64,000 nt of DNA from assembly GCA_942159475.1 (NCBI GenBank), contig OW804096.1, forward strand, positions 45,631,744 through 45,695,743. Direction: 5' to 3'. Under the pieces are notes generated by a model. That model was not told the origin of the DNA, ran no database searches, and saw only the letters and a program-made list of their open reading frames with translations. Below, one piece after another: positions 49,905 through 61,800 of the stretch. A program made the translations under genes and the position numbers. Source of the stretch: Sthenelais limicola. Lineage: Eukaryota > Annelida > Polychaeta > Phyllodocida > Sigalionidae. Positions within the stretch are counted from its first letter, which is position 1, and every line of letters begins with the position of its first letter.

Positions 49905-52900
49905 GTTTTACTTTTACTCTGAGCTGCATTCGAGAACTCGCGCAGAAATGTGCGTACATCTTCAGCCGCGAATCAATCCATGAAAATATCGGGAATATTG
50001 ATATTGAATTGTACAATGGAGTTTTACCGATTTCAGTTAGGTCTAGACTATTTTCATAATTTTGAAATTATGACTGAATATTAAGCATTCGAAGATGGAA
50101 GGGTATATGCCGACATATTAAAATGAAAGTGAAACAATAATACCGTCCATCTCTACAACATATCCCTATACCTGTGGCACCGATATGAATTTGTGCCCCA
50201 GAAAATAACAGGCTACGTGGCTATATGGGTAGGCTGTCCCTATAGTTCGTATAGCTATAGATAGGCAGTCCTTATAGTTTCCTCTTCATTAAACCCCTTG
50301 TTGTCAAGTGAGGCTAATTCCCGTGGTCTCCAATGGCGAAACCAGCCCCGTACGTCCCAGGTACCCCACCCTTTGACCTATACTGGGGTAATAGGCCAAT
50401 TTAGAGGACCACCTCCAGAGGAGTGCCTTCCCAATACCACACCTGCTCCCACCCTTCCTAAACGATAGCTCATAGTGACATCAAGTTATACATACCTCCA
50501 TGGGTCCCTAATACTAATAACAGTTGGGGAATGCTTTTAGAAGTATGTATGTCTCTCTGCCATCTTGGCAGTCTATGTCTCACTTTTTTAAATCCCAAAC
50601 TGAAAATTCCTAGCTATAGAACTATTGCCATAAAGCTCTAACTTTTATTTGTTTCGCGTAGTAAAAATACATTCCCACAAAGTCAACTAAAATGTTCCGT
50701 TTTGAGATTCTCCGAGTCTCGTTGACTGAAATAAGATCAAAAGCAGCTGCACCTGGCCGGCAAGCAATTGGAAACTTGATATGTTCCTTTCATATCAGCA
50801 CAGGGGCCAACCTGCGGATGGATGCTCCACGAACAAACTCAAAGAGAAAACTTTAGAGATAAAGGTTAGGAGAGAAAAGTTCAACCAACAAATTAAGTGC
50901 CCATATTGGATTCCCAAGCAAAGTTTTCAACTTCCCCAGTCAAAACTTGTTATAGTGGGAAGTGGAGTGAATTATGGCTGTCAGTGGGAGAGGGTACCCG
51001 TCTATCTACAATGCCCAAGTTCTGAACATGGTCCCCATCTATCATGCCCTGATGAAGTAAGGTTAGTAACTGGAGTGGATTTTGAGTTGGAGAAGTTTCG
51101 TCTGGGCTCCTCCCCAAACCCCACCCTCGCCCGCCTCCAAGACTCCAATTAACCGAAATATTGCCCGGGTGTAGCCCCCTCGTTAGAAATCCCAGCGGGG
51201 TACAGCCCGCACCCCCAGACCCCGTTATGATTTTAATATCACCATTACGCCCCCCAGTGACTGGACCATTAGTCAGACTGGCCGCCATTTTGGTCCCAGG
51301 GGAGTAGGCTCATGTGAGGGAGCAGGTGCCGGTGCAATTATGAAGGCACAATTACAAATTGGTAGGGGGGAGGGAAAGGGAGAAAAAATGGGGAGAGGGA
51401 GAGTCACCGAAATGTAAGGATAGGGGTAACTCCAAACGAAGGGAAAGGGAAAGATGACCGAGAAAAGTGGCGAGGAGGGAATCGGTAGCCTGCTCAGCTG
51501 ACTGGCCTCAGCTAGCCTCAGCTGCTGGTCGCGCACATAGTGGGACTAGAAAATATTCGTCCCCTAAGCCCCCCCCCCCCCCCCACTCCGCCCCCACCCG
51601 AGTATGAACATGGAAGAAGAGGGGAGCATGACGAACTTCCAGGATGACACAGAAAGGAAGGAAGAGGTCTTTGAGCCACCTTCAGAAGGACAGTCAGTGC
51701 ACCCGTTGAGAACTTCGAAAGGGAGTCACCAAAAGCATCCTCCCTATAGGTGTCTAAAATTTCCGGTTTACCCCTAGACCCCCCCCCCCCACCCCCACCC
51801 CGCCTCCCCTACCTAGAAAAACTAAATAATTATTGGTATGAAATAAACAATTTTTTCCCCAGTTCCTGAAAGGTGCATGGATAAAAAATACATTACTTAA
51901 AAAAATAATTACTTCCCCTATACCTTGTTTTCAGCTGATATAAACCGGAACAATCCTATTTATTTCTATATTTTGGGTGGGGTGGGGTGTTATGTATGAC
52001 AGTGTCTGGACCCCCCCCCCCCCCCGCCCTCCCCCATCCTCACCACAACTCTAGAATACACTAGAAATATGTGAAAACAGCACACAGGTTGCATCCGGGT
52101 TGCATACTGAAATAGGGATGCAATTGGGGAAACGGCGTAGTGGACACGGGGCATACGAGATAAGTGGAAGAGAAGTATGGGAATGTAAAGAGCGAGCGGC
52201 GAGGGAACGGATGGGCAATGGAAGAGGTGCAGAGAGAACGAGAAAGAAGCGATACAAATATAATGCTGAAGGGCGATGGTTAGGGGAAAGATATTAAAGA
52301 GAATGGAGGACGAGCAAACAGAGAGAGAGAGAGAGAGAGGGTGGTGGGAAGTAAAATTACAATTGGGGAGTCAAGGCAAATCCCCCAATCAGTTCGAGTT
52401 CAGTGAAGGATTTTCCCAGGCACAACTGCTGGTTAAGAAATCAGTGCCATTAATGATCCTGATAAAATACCGATGAGTAGGCCACCTGGCGGGATTAATA
52501 TTGAGCCAATTTACCTGTACAACTCGTACAGGAGCGCGGCTTCTAATAACCACATCGTTCTGACATGGATCAAAACATCTGGAGGATATTTCATTATCCC
52601 CACTCTGAATGAGAATAGTAATGCTGTACTCAGTGAGGGGGTCCTCTTCTGAGGCTACCCCTGATCTATGTCTCTCCTGGCTTATCCACTTGCTTGACTC
52701 TTTCACTTTCTTTCCCACCATCCCTTTTTCTCCCTTCACCGGCTGTCTCTCACCCCAACCTTTTTTTCAAATACTCAATTAGCCTCTCTCTTGAAGCTAT
52801 CTTTTTTTCCATCTTATTATGAGCGAAAATATTATAATCACGTCCTAACTCATTATACACCTCGGTAAAATAATTTAGAGTATCCCAGGATTGCTTTGAT

Positions 52901-53486
52901 GCAGATATCTATCTTAAATACGACCAGTCTGAAGGAATAATTGAATGGAATGAACAAGGTGAACATGGCAAAACAATGCAGGCTTCTGTTTCAACTAATC
53001 CTATATATATATATAAGGAAGGAAGGAAATCTATATAGCCGATGCCCATGAAGGTATTAGTGTTTCATATTATGAAGGTAATTGGGTACACGGGGTTGTA
53101 ATACTAGAAGCTAGCACATACCAAAATAATGGGAAACCTTGCAAACTCCATAATGGAACTAATTCTGGCCTACTCATTTCCCGTATCGCATAACAAGCAG
53201 TCAGTCATGTCGAGCAAACGTGTAAAGCTGGCCCTAAAATGATATCCAAGGTTTACTTATTATCTGCGGATTTTCTGGAATTTCAATTGGTTTCTCTCAT
53301 CATCTTTGTGCACACATATGAGAGGCGTTTGTCCCTGCGTATAAGTAAACATTTTAGGGGGGCTCAGGTGGCACATTATTGACCATGACCAGAAGCTTCA
53401 AGTGTACTGTAGTCTGTAATAAACAGAAGAGCAGGATAAATATCCATGCTATATTAATACTGCGACCCCTATGTCGACGAATCATT

Positions 53487-53522
53487 TTTGTTTTCTCAGC
53501 TATTTATAGCTGAGAAAACAAA
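53487..53522. repeat. 36-bp near-perfect palindrome
   Basis: Arms of 17 bp (TTTGTTTTCTCAGCTAT and its exact complement) are separated by TT. No microRNA is recognised; the loop is too short for a typical precursor. Confidence 0.9.
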
Positions 53523-53921
53523 TGGGTCACTATGAAATGTGCCAATCACTGATACTGCATCTACATCTTGATAACTTGGTTAACTGTCTGTGAGGTGTTT
53601 AAGCTTAGATGTGACATCAGGCGAGGATGCCATATCTAATCCTTTCAATCAGTCATAGATTTCACACCTAGATGTTATTGAAGGCTGATTGACAGCCTTT
53701 CTAGGTTTAGCCAAGGGAGTTGATTGGCTGTTAGTTAGATGCTTCTCCAACCATGATAGGTCTGCAGAAGGCCCTCCCACCTCCCACACCACCCCTCTGC
53801 CCACAACCCCTTACCTGCCTCAGGTGCTCAAATGGACACTGCCAAACACATTTTCTAAATTTTAAAAGTAAGTTACCAACTATTTAGCCTAGCCTAGCCT
53901 AGCTTACTACTTTTTATACGA

Positions 53922-54510
53922 CCAACTCTTTTTTTTCCGACCAAACTTGTTTTTTACGACCATTTTTTTTTCCAACTAACTTTTTTACGACCAACTTTTT
54001 TTAACGACAATTTTTTCCGACCAACTTTTTTTTAACGACAATTTTTTTTGACAAACTTTTTACGACAAACTTTTTACGACAAACTTTTTTTTACGACAAA
54101 CTTTTTTTACCAACTTTTTTTAACGACAATTTTTTTCGACAAACTTTTTACGACAAACTTTTTACAACACTTTTTTACGACAAACTTTTTTTAACGACAA
54201 TTTTTTCCGACCAACTATTTTTTAATGACAATTTTTTTTCGACCAATTTTTTTCCAACCAACTTTTTCCGACCAACTTTTTTTCCGACCAACTTTTTTTA
54301 ATGACAATTTTTTTCCGACCAACTATTTTTTAACGATTTTTTCGACCAACTTTTTACGACAATTTTTTTACGACCAACTATTTTTTAACGACCAACTATT
54401 TTTTAACGACAATTTATTTTTTGACCAATTTTTTGCGACCCAACTTTTTTTCTACGACCAACTTTTTTTTAACGACCAATTTTTTTTAAACTAACTTTTT
54501 TTTACAGCCC
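53922..54510 (+). repeat. Degenerate T-rich satellite, unit ACGACCAACTTTTTTT
   Basis: About 590 bp of imperfect tandem copies of a roughly 15-20 bp unit. It alternates TACGACCAAC or TACGACAAAC or AACGACAATT with runs of T. Strand asymmetry is strong, with almost no G outside the CGAC word. The Phe-rich open frame at 54225-54494 is a by-product of the repeat. Confidence 0.9.
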
Positions 54511-57500
54511 TGGCTATTGCAGAGTTATTCATTATTGGTAACAGTTACTGAAGTGGAAATAAAAGTCAAGTGTATATAAACCCTAGTCTAGTTGACATTT
54601 GTATGTCTTTTGTGCCATATTAGATTTTACCTTCTGGTCTGTGAGGACTAGTGGAAACTCAGGAGGACTAGTGGATCTTATTTCTACGTAGGTATTTCCC
54701 TAAGTTTATCATTTTTCTCCCTTTCTCTACATGTTTCAGAGTTCATGATTTCAATGGTCCTCAGTGACTGGTCATAAATTCAATTCAATTCAATTCAAGA
54801 ATTCTTTATTGCAATATAGATATCTTTATTGCAATGAGGTGGTCCAGCATTCTAAATAGACAGGTGTCTAGGGTAGGTCTTCTGCCTGACATCGGACATA
54901 AGTAATTGAGGCTGAGAAATCGTTTCCATTGGAAACGCCAGGTATATAAATTAAGTTGACACTAATTGTAATATTAATTAGATTAACCAAATTTAACTTG
55001 ATAATTTCTTAACTTAGTACTTGTTAAATAATATCTAATTTGAGTTATTATACAGGTACATGAAAATAATCTTGTTGACTTGGTGGGATATTCGGAAGAG
55101 CCGTAATAACAGATTGTTCCCTTTTCAATATAATATTATTTGTTTTGATTTTCTACCCTGCATAATGAACTATATAAATGTGATATGTAAATAAAAGTAT
55201 ACTACTGTATCTGATATCTAATCTATTATAATATTATTATTATGATTGGGGGATTAAAGCCCTCGAAGCCCACCCTGGGGACTGACTTGGTGGTTCCAAT
55301 CCCCAAAACAGCTTGCTGGTCGCAAAGAGGCGATCTAGACTCAGCGAACCTTTAAATTACATATGTGTGGGGTCAGGAGTTTCATTAACATGGCGGCCAG
55401 TATGTGCATATCATCCTCGCTTTGCTCCGGTGAAAAGATTCGTGTAGTCTTGCAGGGAGGTATAGCGATTATCCATTAGTCACGCCTCCACGGTCCTCTC
55501 CTCCATGTGTTGCCCCCATCTCCACCCCCACCCCACGCCCCTCCATGTTGCATACTGTACGCATACCATTCCCAAGGATGAAAGAAGGATACAGCCTTGC
55601 AATTGAAATGGGTGGGGAGTTTTGATAAGTAGTTTCCATGTATGGCCTCTGTATTTGTCTTTTGCTCCTGGGGATGACATTTTATGGGTTTTCGTACACG
55701 ATGCGAAAGCACGTGTACGTGTAAACTTTCGGCGATGACTTAGAATCCTCCTCCCTATAGCAGTGTGGTCGCTACGCTAGTACGTAGAAACTGGTTGCGG
55801 AGTATAGGGCCTGCCTTGGGAGGAGGAATTAGAATATGAATGACAACATGGACTATTGGCATGGTAAGGAGGGAAAGATTCAATATCTTATTATTGAATA
55901 ATTAGTTCCAATCATGACAAACACTTTTCGTAATGTGAGATCAATTGATGTTAAAACTGTAAACAATTTTTTTACAGGCAGAGATTTTACTAATACAAAA
56001 CGATTCTTCTATTAAAGATTTATTTGCGTGCCCTACATGTTTCAAACCTAATTTAAAGTTTGCTAAAAATGTATATATTGTCGTATCATTGTTAATAAGT
56101 AGCGAGAATAAAATGGAGTTGTCGTTGTAATAAGTAATTATCAAAACATTAGGTCACAAGTATAACATCTTAAAACACAGGGACGAATCCTCATCCAGGG
56201 CCTTTACTCTCAGAAGTCTCGGTGGAAAAAACACTGTCAAAATATTATTTGAAATAAAAAGGTAAAATATTTTCACTGAGAAGTATATATGACTAAAATG
56301 GAGTACGAATCATGATAAAAGAGGGACAACTAAAAGTGGGAGCAAGTGAAAGAATGTAGAATGTTTGTTTTATTGCAGAGTGTAATGGCAGGGCGGGGAC
56401 GGGATGGGAATGTTTAAAATGGAAAGGAGGGCCATATTACTGCTGAATGCCACCTATGACATAAGTAATGATAGCAAAGAGACCAAAAGCCAATATGAAT
56501 TATGGACGAGATGCAAATGAATTCTCATAGAATGAGAGGCGGGAAAGATGAGATGAATGAGTGAGGGGAGGAGACAGAAAAACACAGTTCCCCAACTTTG
56601 CATGTGCGTGAAACAGCGAGCGGGGAGAGGGAGAAGGAAGAGACATCAAAAGCAAATTAAAGCTGGCTCTGGTCCATTACTTCAAAAAGGAGAATTAATT
56701 GCTTCATTTATTAAAAATGTTGGGAAATATATCCATAATTAAATCATATAATTGGTTCCTGGATGAGAAGATAGCTCACATGCGGATCAACACGCAATAC
56801 TCACATGAGATTATGGGGTTGTGATATGTGAAGTATTTCTCATAGGGTGGTTCGATTTATTCTGATAAAACAGCGCTCTTTAAATCACGGGAAGGGGTAT
56901 CCTGGCACTATCGTCAAGATATTCAGCACACCATTTGTAGTAGGCCTAGTATCGGACGCACTCACTATATATTCATGCAAGGTGCAAATGCGTCAATGTT
57001 TAGGAATCCAGTAGATAATTCATCAACGTCAAGACACGACCTTTCATTTGAAGATACTCGTTTACAATGTATTAGATTCATTAACATAAAAAACCTTGGA
57101 ATAAATGTCTTTCAATCATTTTGCCATTCGTGATTATTTATCAATTATAAAGATTCATATTCACTGGTAGGAAGTTGACATTAACGTCCAAAACGATGTA
57201 TCTGCAAATCCCCTATCAGCAATACTACAGGATTTGCTGACGCAATCAAGTGTATGCTTAAAGTAAAAATATCCCTGATTGCAAAGCAGTTAATGTGGAT
57301 AAGATTACTGCATTTACGGATCAGCTTCTTCCATGAAAGGCAATACATTAACCAATCGTTCCTAAAGAGGAGGTCATCCTAGTTTTTGCTGCTAATACAG
57401 GGCTACATTGTTGTTGGAGGTACAAGCTTGACATCAGTAATCTGTCTTTAGAAAGCAATTGGATATGGGTTCATGCTCCACATGTATGTACCCTACCTCT

Positions 57501-57588
57501 AATCATTACGACTCAGTATGTCAAGATACCTCCGTAAAAAGAGTTGATTAAATAGTAGCCTACACTCTGAGTCTGGCAATGTTTGATA
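54511..57588. other. Intergenic, no gene seen
   Basis: A short AATTC-type repeat (AATTCAATTCAATTC) and TTTATTGCAATATAG/TTTATTGCAATG words at 54.78-54.84 kb resemble the 3' end of a LINE-like insertion, but there is no coding part. Nothing else is recognised. Confidence 0.4.
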
Positions 57589-57802
57589 CAGTCTAGGCTC
57601 AAAGATGAGACACTCCCTTCAAACTGAGGGAAAGCCTCTCGCTACAAACCGCAAAGTGCCATTATGATTCCATTAGGACAGCAAAGTACCATTATTTTCC
57701 CATTAGGACACCTGCTCCTGGGTCAGAAACCCATTAGCGCAGTAGGCGTCCAATCACTGACATGCCATTCTGGTCTGATCTGAGAGGCTTTGAGCCTAGA
57801 CT
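57589..57802 (+). mobile_element. Small inverted-repeat element (MITE-like), copy B, most complete
   Basis: Ends are CAGTCTAGGCTCAAAG and the exact reverse complement CTTTGAGCCTAGACTG, flanked by TA on both sides (GATA and TATA), consistent with TA target duplication. The interior aligns with copies at 8716 and 58646 but has an extra internal duplication: the phrase 'CAAAGTGCCATTATGATTCC, then CATTAGGAC' is followed by a second version, 'CAAAGTACCATTATTTTCC, then CATTAGGAC'. Confidence 0.9.
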
Positions 57803-58645
57803 GTATACCATATTCCCTGGTCATCTGATGGACCGCGGATAGATCTTCCCCTATAATATATTATATACGGTAACTAATCTTATCCATGATATAAACATTC
57901 GTCTACGCAACCCAGGAGGTATTTGTACATGTAATTGGTATTGTAATTTTACCGGCATCTTCTGCGCACCAATTTTCCCGTCATGTGAATTGGCGGCAAC
58001 AGGTGCAGAATAATTGGAAAGGGATAACGACCTGTCTCTTGAATTTCCTCTTACCATTTTTCACATTCGATGTAAGAAGCTAACTGCCAGGATAGGTTGA
58101 CTTGTTGTGGATTGGGTTTCCAGTGGCTCATCATTTACTGCTGGTCTCTGGAGCATATACAAGGTATACTAGGGAAACATCTCCCTGTTTGTATTATTTG
58201 CTGTAGGTTCTTCGAGATTTATAAACGCCCGCTCGAAATCAAGGTACTGGATAAATGACACAAACTAGTTTCAATGTTACGTACATTGCCTTCCTTTGTA
58301 GTCACTCTAGATTATATAAACATTGACAGCATGGCAAATAGTAACACATATTTACATCTGGCCATGAATTGTTTTAGCATTGATCATTCAAAAAAAGCAA
58401 AAGACATTCATTAAAGTAGTAAATCCTGTGAAATAGCCCCATACTTGTAGGCTACACGTAAACAATCATGGAGGTGAGACGAACCTATAGGTAGAATACC
58501 CGGAACAAAACTGCAGTCAGTGATTTGGGAGGGGGAGCAAATTTTTATGTCACCGTCTTTTGTGAAAAAGAAAAATAATCTTTAGATGAAGAGGACCAAA
58601 ATATTAAATTATATACCGTATAATTATACCTTGTTAGTAGGCCTA
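57803..58645. other. Spacer between two related mobile elements
   Basis: No gene seen. Confidence 0.4.
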
Positions 58646-58816
58646 CAGTCTAAGCTCAGAGTTGATGGGAGAAAGTCCCTCCAAACTGAGGGGAAACCTC
58701 TCGCTCCAAACCACAAAATGTCATTATAATCGTATTAGGCGCCTACTCCAGAGCCAGGAAAACCATTGGCGCAGTAGGTGTCCAATCACTGACAAGCCAT
58801 TCTTATCTGATCTAAC
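58646..58816 (+). mobile_element. Small inverted-repeat element (MITE-like), copy C, right end lost
   Basis: It starts CAGTCTAAGCTCAGAG after a TA dinucleotide and aligns with copies A and B up to TCTTATCTGATCT. The right terminal repeat is absent, so it is truncated. It lies about 0.84 kb from copy B. Confidence 0.85.
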
Positions 58817-61800
58817 TTCTAAGAGACAACAAAAAGTAGGCCGGGACTCAATAATAACTGATGGGCATACTATATCTTCAGATGGTGTAGAATATAAACA
58901 CACATCGATCTCAAACACTTGCCATTAGAATCTGAAACATTATGAAGAGACGTTGGTCACTGGTAAGTAGATGAGTCAGCAGGACCTGCCACTCAGCGGC
59001 AGATTGGGGTGTTATGCTGGAATAGAGCATTTGCATGGGCAATTGCGATATCGAGATGGGCATGATATCCCATGTGCAAGAGAAGCATGTGTGAAAATTA
59101 TATTATACCAAATCCATTGCCGAAATATAGCGGTAGTTCCACTAATGTGAACATCAAGAGGAAAAGAAAACACACCACTACACCTCACCAATGCATCCAA
59201 TTACTTTCAAAATGTTTTCGTGGTTCAACCAGCATTGTTTACGAATGCGATGGAGCAGCTTCCCCCACCAATGTAATACATGTACTTTATAAGTAATATA
59301 AGAGCCATTTCGCCATGGACCAAATCTTCCGCCGACAACGCACACGAGCGAGAAACCCCATGTCCGCCGCCCTCAAAGATAAATGATTTCCTGCATAATA
59401 ATCACCACACCCTGCCTCTGCTTCTTTTCCTCCTGTTGTATCTGCTCTTAATCCGGTCAGTTGGCAACGGATCCCTTAAAATTCCTTTCTCAAAGGACAC
59501 CTCTGTCAGAAAACGATGACGAAGCGCAGCGACAGCTTGTCAAACGTTTCAATTACTGCTCCATAACTCTCGCTTCTAATCAGAATCGGTGACGAGCATG
59601 TTTTCCGTCAAGCCCTCGACCCCTGCCCCGCCGGCCAATCCAAAAATTAGGCGGGAGGGAAATTGAACACCGTTCAGTGCCATCGGAATCGATATAAATG
59701 TAATCTCAATCATCGCGCCGCTGAAATGGACATGGGTAGCTAAAAGGGACCTCGGATTGCACATTGAGACCCAGCTCGATTGATAGTCATTTGTCATTGA
59801 TTATCTTCTAGCCGGTGACGTTGGCGTTCTATAAGTGTCGACTTGCAGTGCACTTGATCCCATCCGCCCAAAACAAAATGAAATGGACATGGAGGTCAAG
59901 GCGATGCCTATCTCGTAAATTACCCCTCGGGCGACGCGCCAGCTCACACGTATATCAATCCCCAACGGAACAGCGACCTTATCTCATTCCTCCTTCTCCT
60001 TTCCCCCTCCATCTCTCCTTACTTTTTTTTCTCTTTTATTTTTTACGCCGATTTTCCTTTTACATTTATATATCGCCTTCGTACATCGATTCACAAACTC
60101 GTGTGAGAAACCAGGGATGCAAAAGATATGTTGCTGTATGATGCAATGATAAATGAATGTACTAATAAAATCCGCTATTGTGTAATTTTTCCCAAAGGAA
60201 TGTAATTCAAACCATACCAAGATCATCTGCACACACATATAGTTCTCAAATGCCGTCAAAGCTCATTTACTATAGTAGTCTGCTATTGATATCAGAAACA
60301 CTTTACCCAATTTATTCCATATGAGAATCGGGACATTCGGGTCTTTGTCTAATTCATCTTTATCATTTTCATCCATGCAAGAATATTTATAGTTTGAATA
60401 GGGTATGTGGGATCAGGAGGTCTGCCACTCTCTGCATGGGGAATGGATATATTCAATGGATTTACATTATACAAGAAGACGAAAGGAAATATCAAAAGCA
60501 GGAGAACCCCCAGTTTTCTATTTTAATTTGTTTTCTTTGTGTTTCTTCGATAAAATCTATTGAGCTTAACAGGTTTTGTAGAGTTTCCGCGTTGCGATGA
60601 ACGGGAACCACATTTCTGGCTCTACATATTTGACAATGATTTATAATTCCTACAAGTATTTTATTCTAACAGTGTTTAATCAATATGATGAAGTTGACCA
60701 AAAATTAAATACTTCTTCAATCAACCCTTGCAAAGTAGTATAGGGTAGGTGCAACTGAAGTAGGTCGCGACTGTCCCCACGCGCTTCCCTTGAGTGGCCC
60801 AATCTGTCTCTGTTTTTATTCATATTTATATATCATTATACCCTTAGTAGTGCACATTGCTTTCTCTTTAATCATAATCAACCATGACAGTCACAGACGT
60901 TTTGGATCCGACTCTAAACAATGAAAGAGGCTTCTCATAAAGCTGCAGTACATACGGAATAAATGATAATAATTCTTTTTTTTTGGGGGGGGGGGGGGGG
61001 GTAGGGGAAATAGATTAGTGCACCCTTTGGACCCGATTAGAGGGAGACTATTTTCCCACAACCTAGTCAAAACAGATCTAAATTAAATTGACATTCTGTC
61101 TCATGTTGATGCCCTCCCGATTTCTTTATTGCCTCGAGCAAGATTTATTGGGCCAGAGAAGCGCTCTTCAGAAGGGGTAGCTGGTTGAGGGTACAGGTAG
61201 TAACACCAATTTGTTTTCACAAAGCAAAATTTCAATTATAAGTGGCAGTGGTAGGTATGAGCAACGAGATCTGTTTTAAACCCGTTGCTATGCGTAGTCC
61301 TACCTCCTGGGAGGACACATTGTTTGGGGAGAAATTTGTGATTTTTGAATGTGTATTGAGATTAATGGGCCTTTATTGCTAAGAGTGAAGGATAGAAATT
61401 AATACCACGTCCCATGTCGGTAAACATGTACTGGTATCAACGACAGTACAATGGTGAACGATAATGGGATAAAACGTATGTAGGCATTGATTTACAAATC
61501 CTCCTTTGTTTCTTGATGACACCCACCATGGAGGAGGAATGGACTCCATATGCAGCCCCTGGCCTCCTGTAAAACAATGACCTCCCAGAGCCTGACCTTT
61601 GACACGAACAAAGAGGGTGGTCATTGGCATTCCACTCCCGATGTTCGTATCGAGATTTTCCCTAATGTGATCATGGTCTACTACGACCCTGCATAAATTA
61701 TTACCACCTCATTTCGAAAGAGAATCAGTTTACAACTGTAGATATGAAATATTTTAAAGGGTATGAATTTGTATTTGTATTTTCTTTATTGACAGCATTT

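Larger units (their letters stand above)
43966..53920. other. Gene-free region with islands and simple repeats
   Basis: No gene is supported. A 123-codon frame at 50781-51152 lacks a recognisable domain or splice context. Balanced islands occur near 45.67-46.06 and 47.21-47.65 kb. Poly-C tracts lie at 51569-51584, 51779-51790 and 52011-52025, and a GA repeat at 52321-52340. GC-rich low-complexity sequence spans about 51.1-52.3 kb. Confidence 0.45.

Noticed and set aside
50781..51152. 123-codon open frame
   Set aside because: No recognisable domain, no initiation or splice context, and an overlapping 112-codon frame on the other strand. GC-rich low-complexity sequence begins just downstream.
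54225..54494. 89-codon Phe/Asn-rich frame
   Set aside because: It is a direct translation of the T-rich satellite and not a gene.
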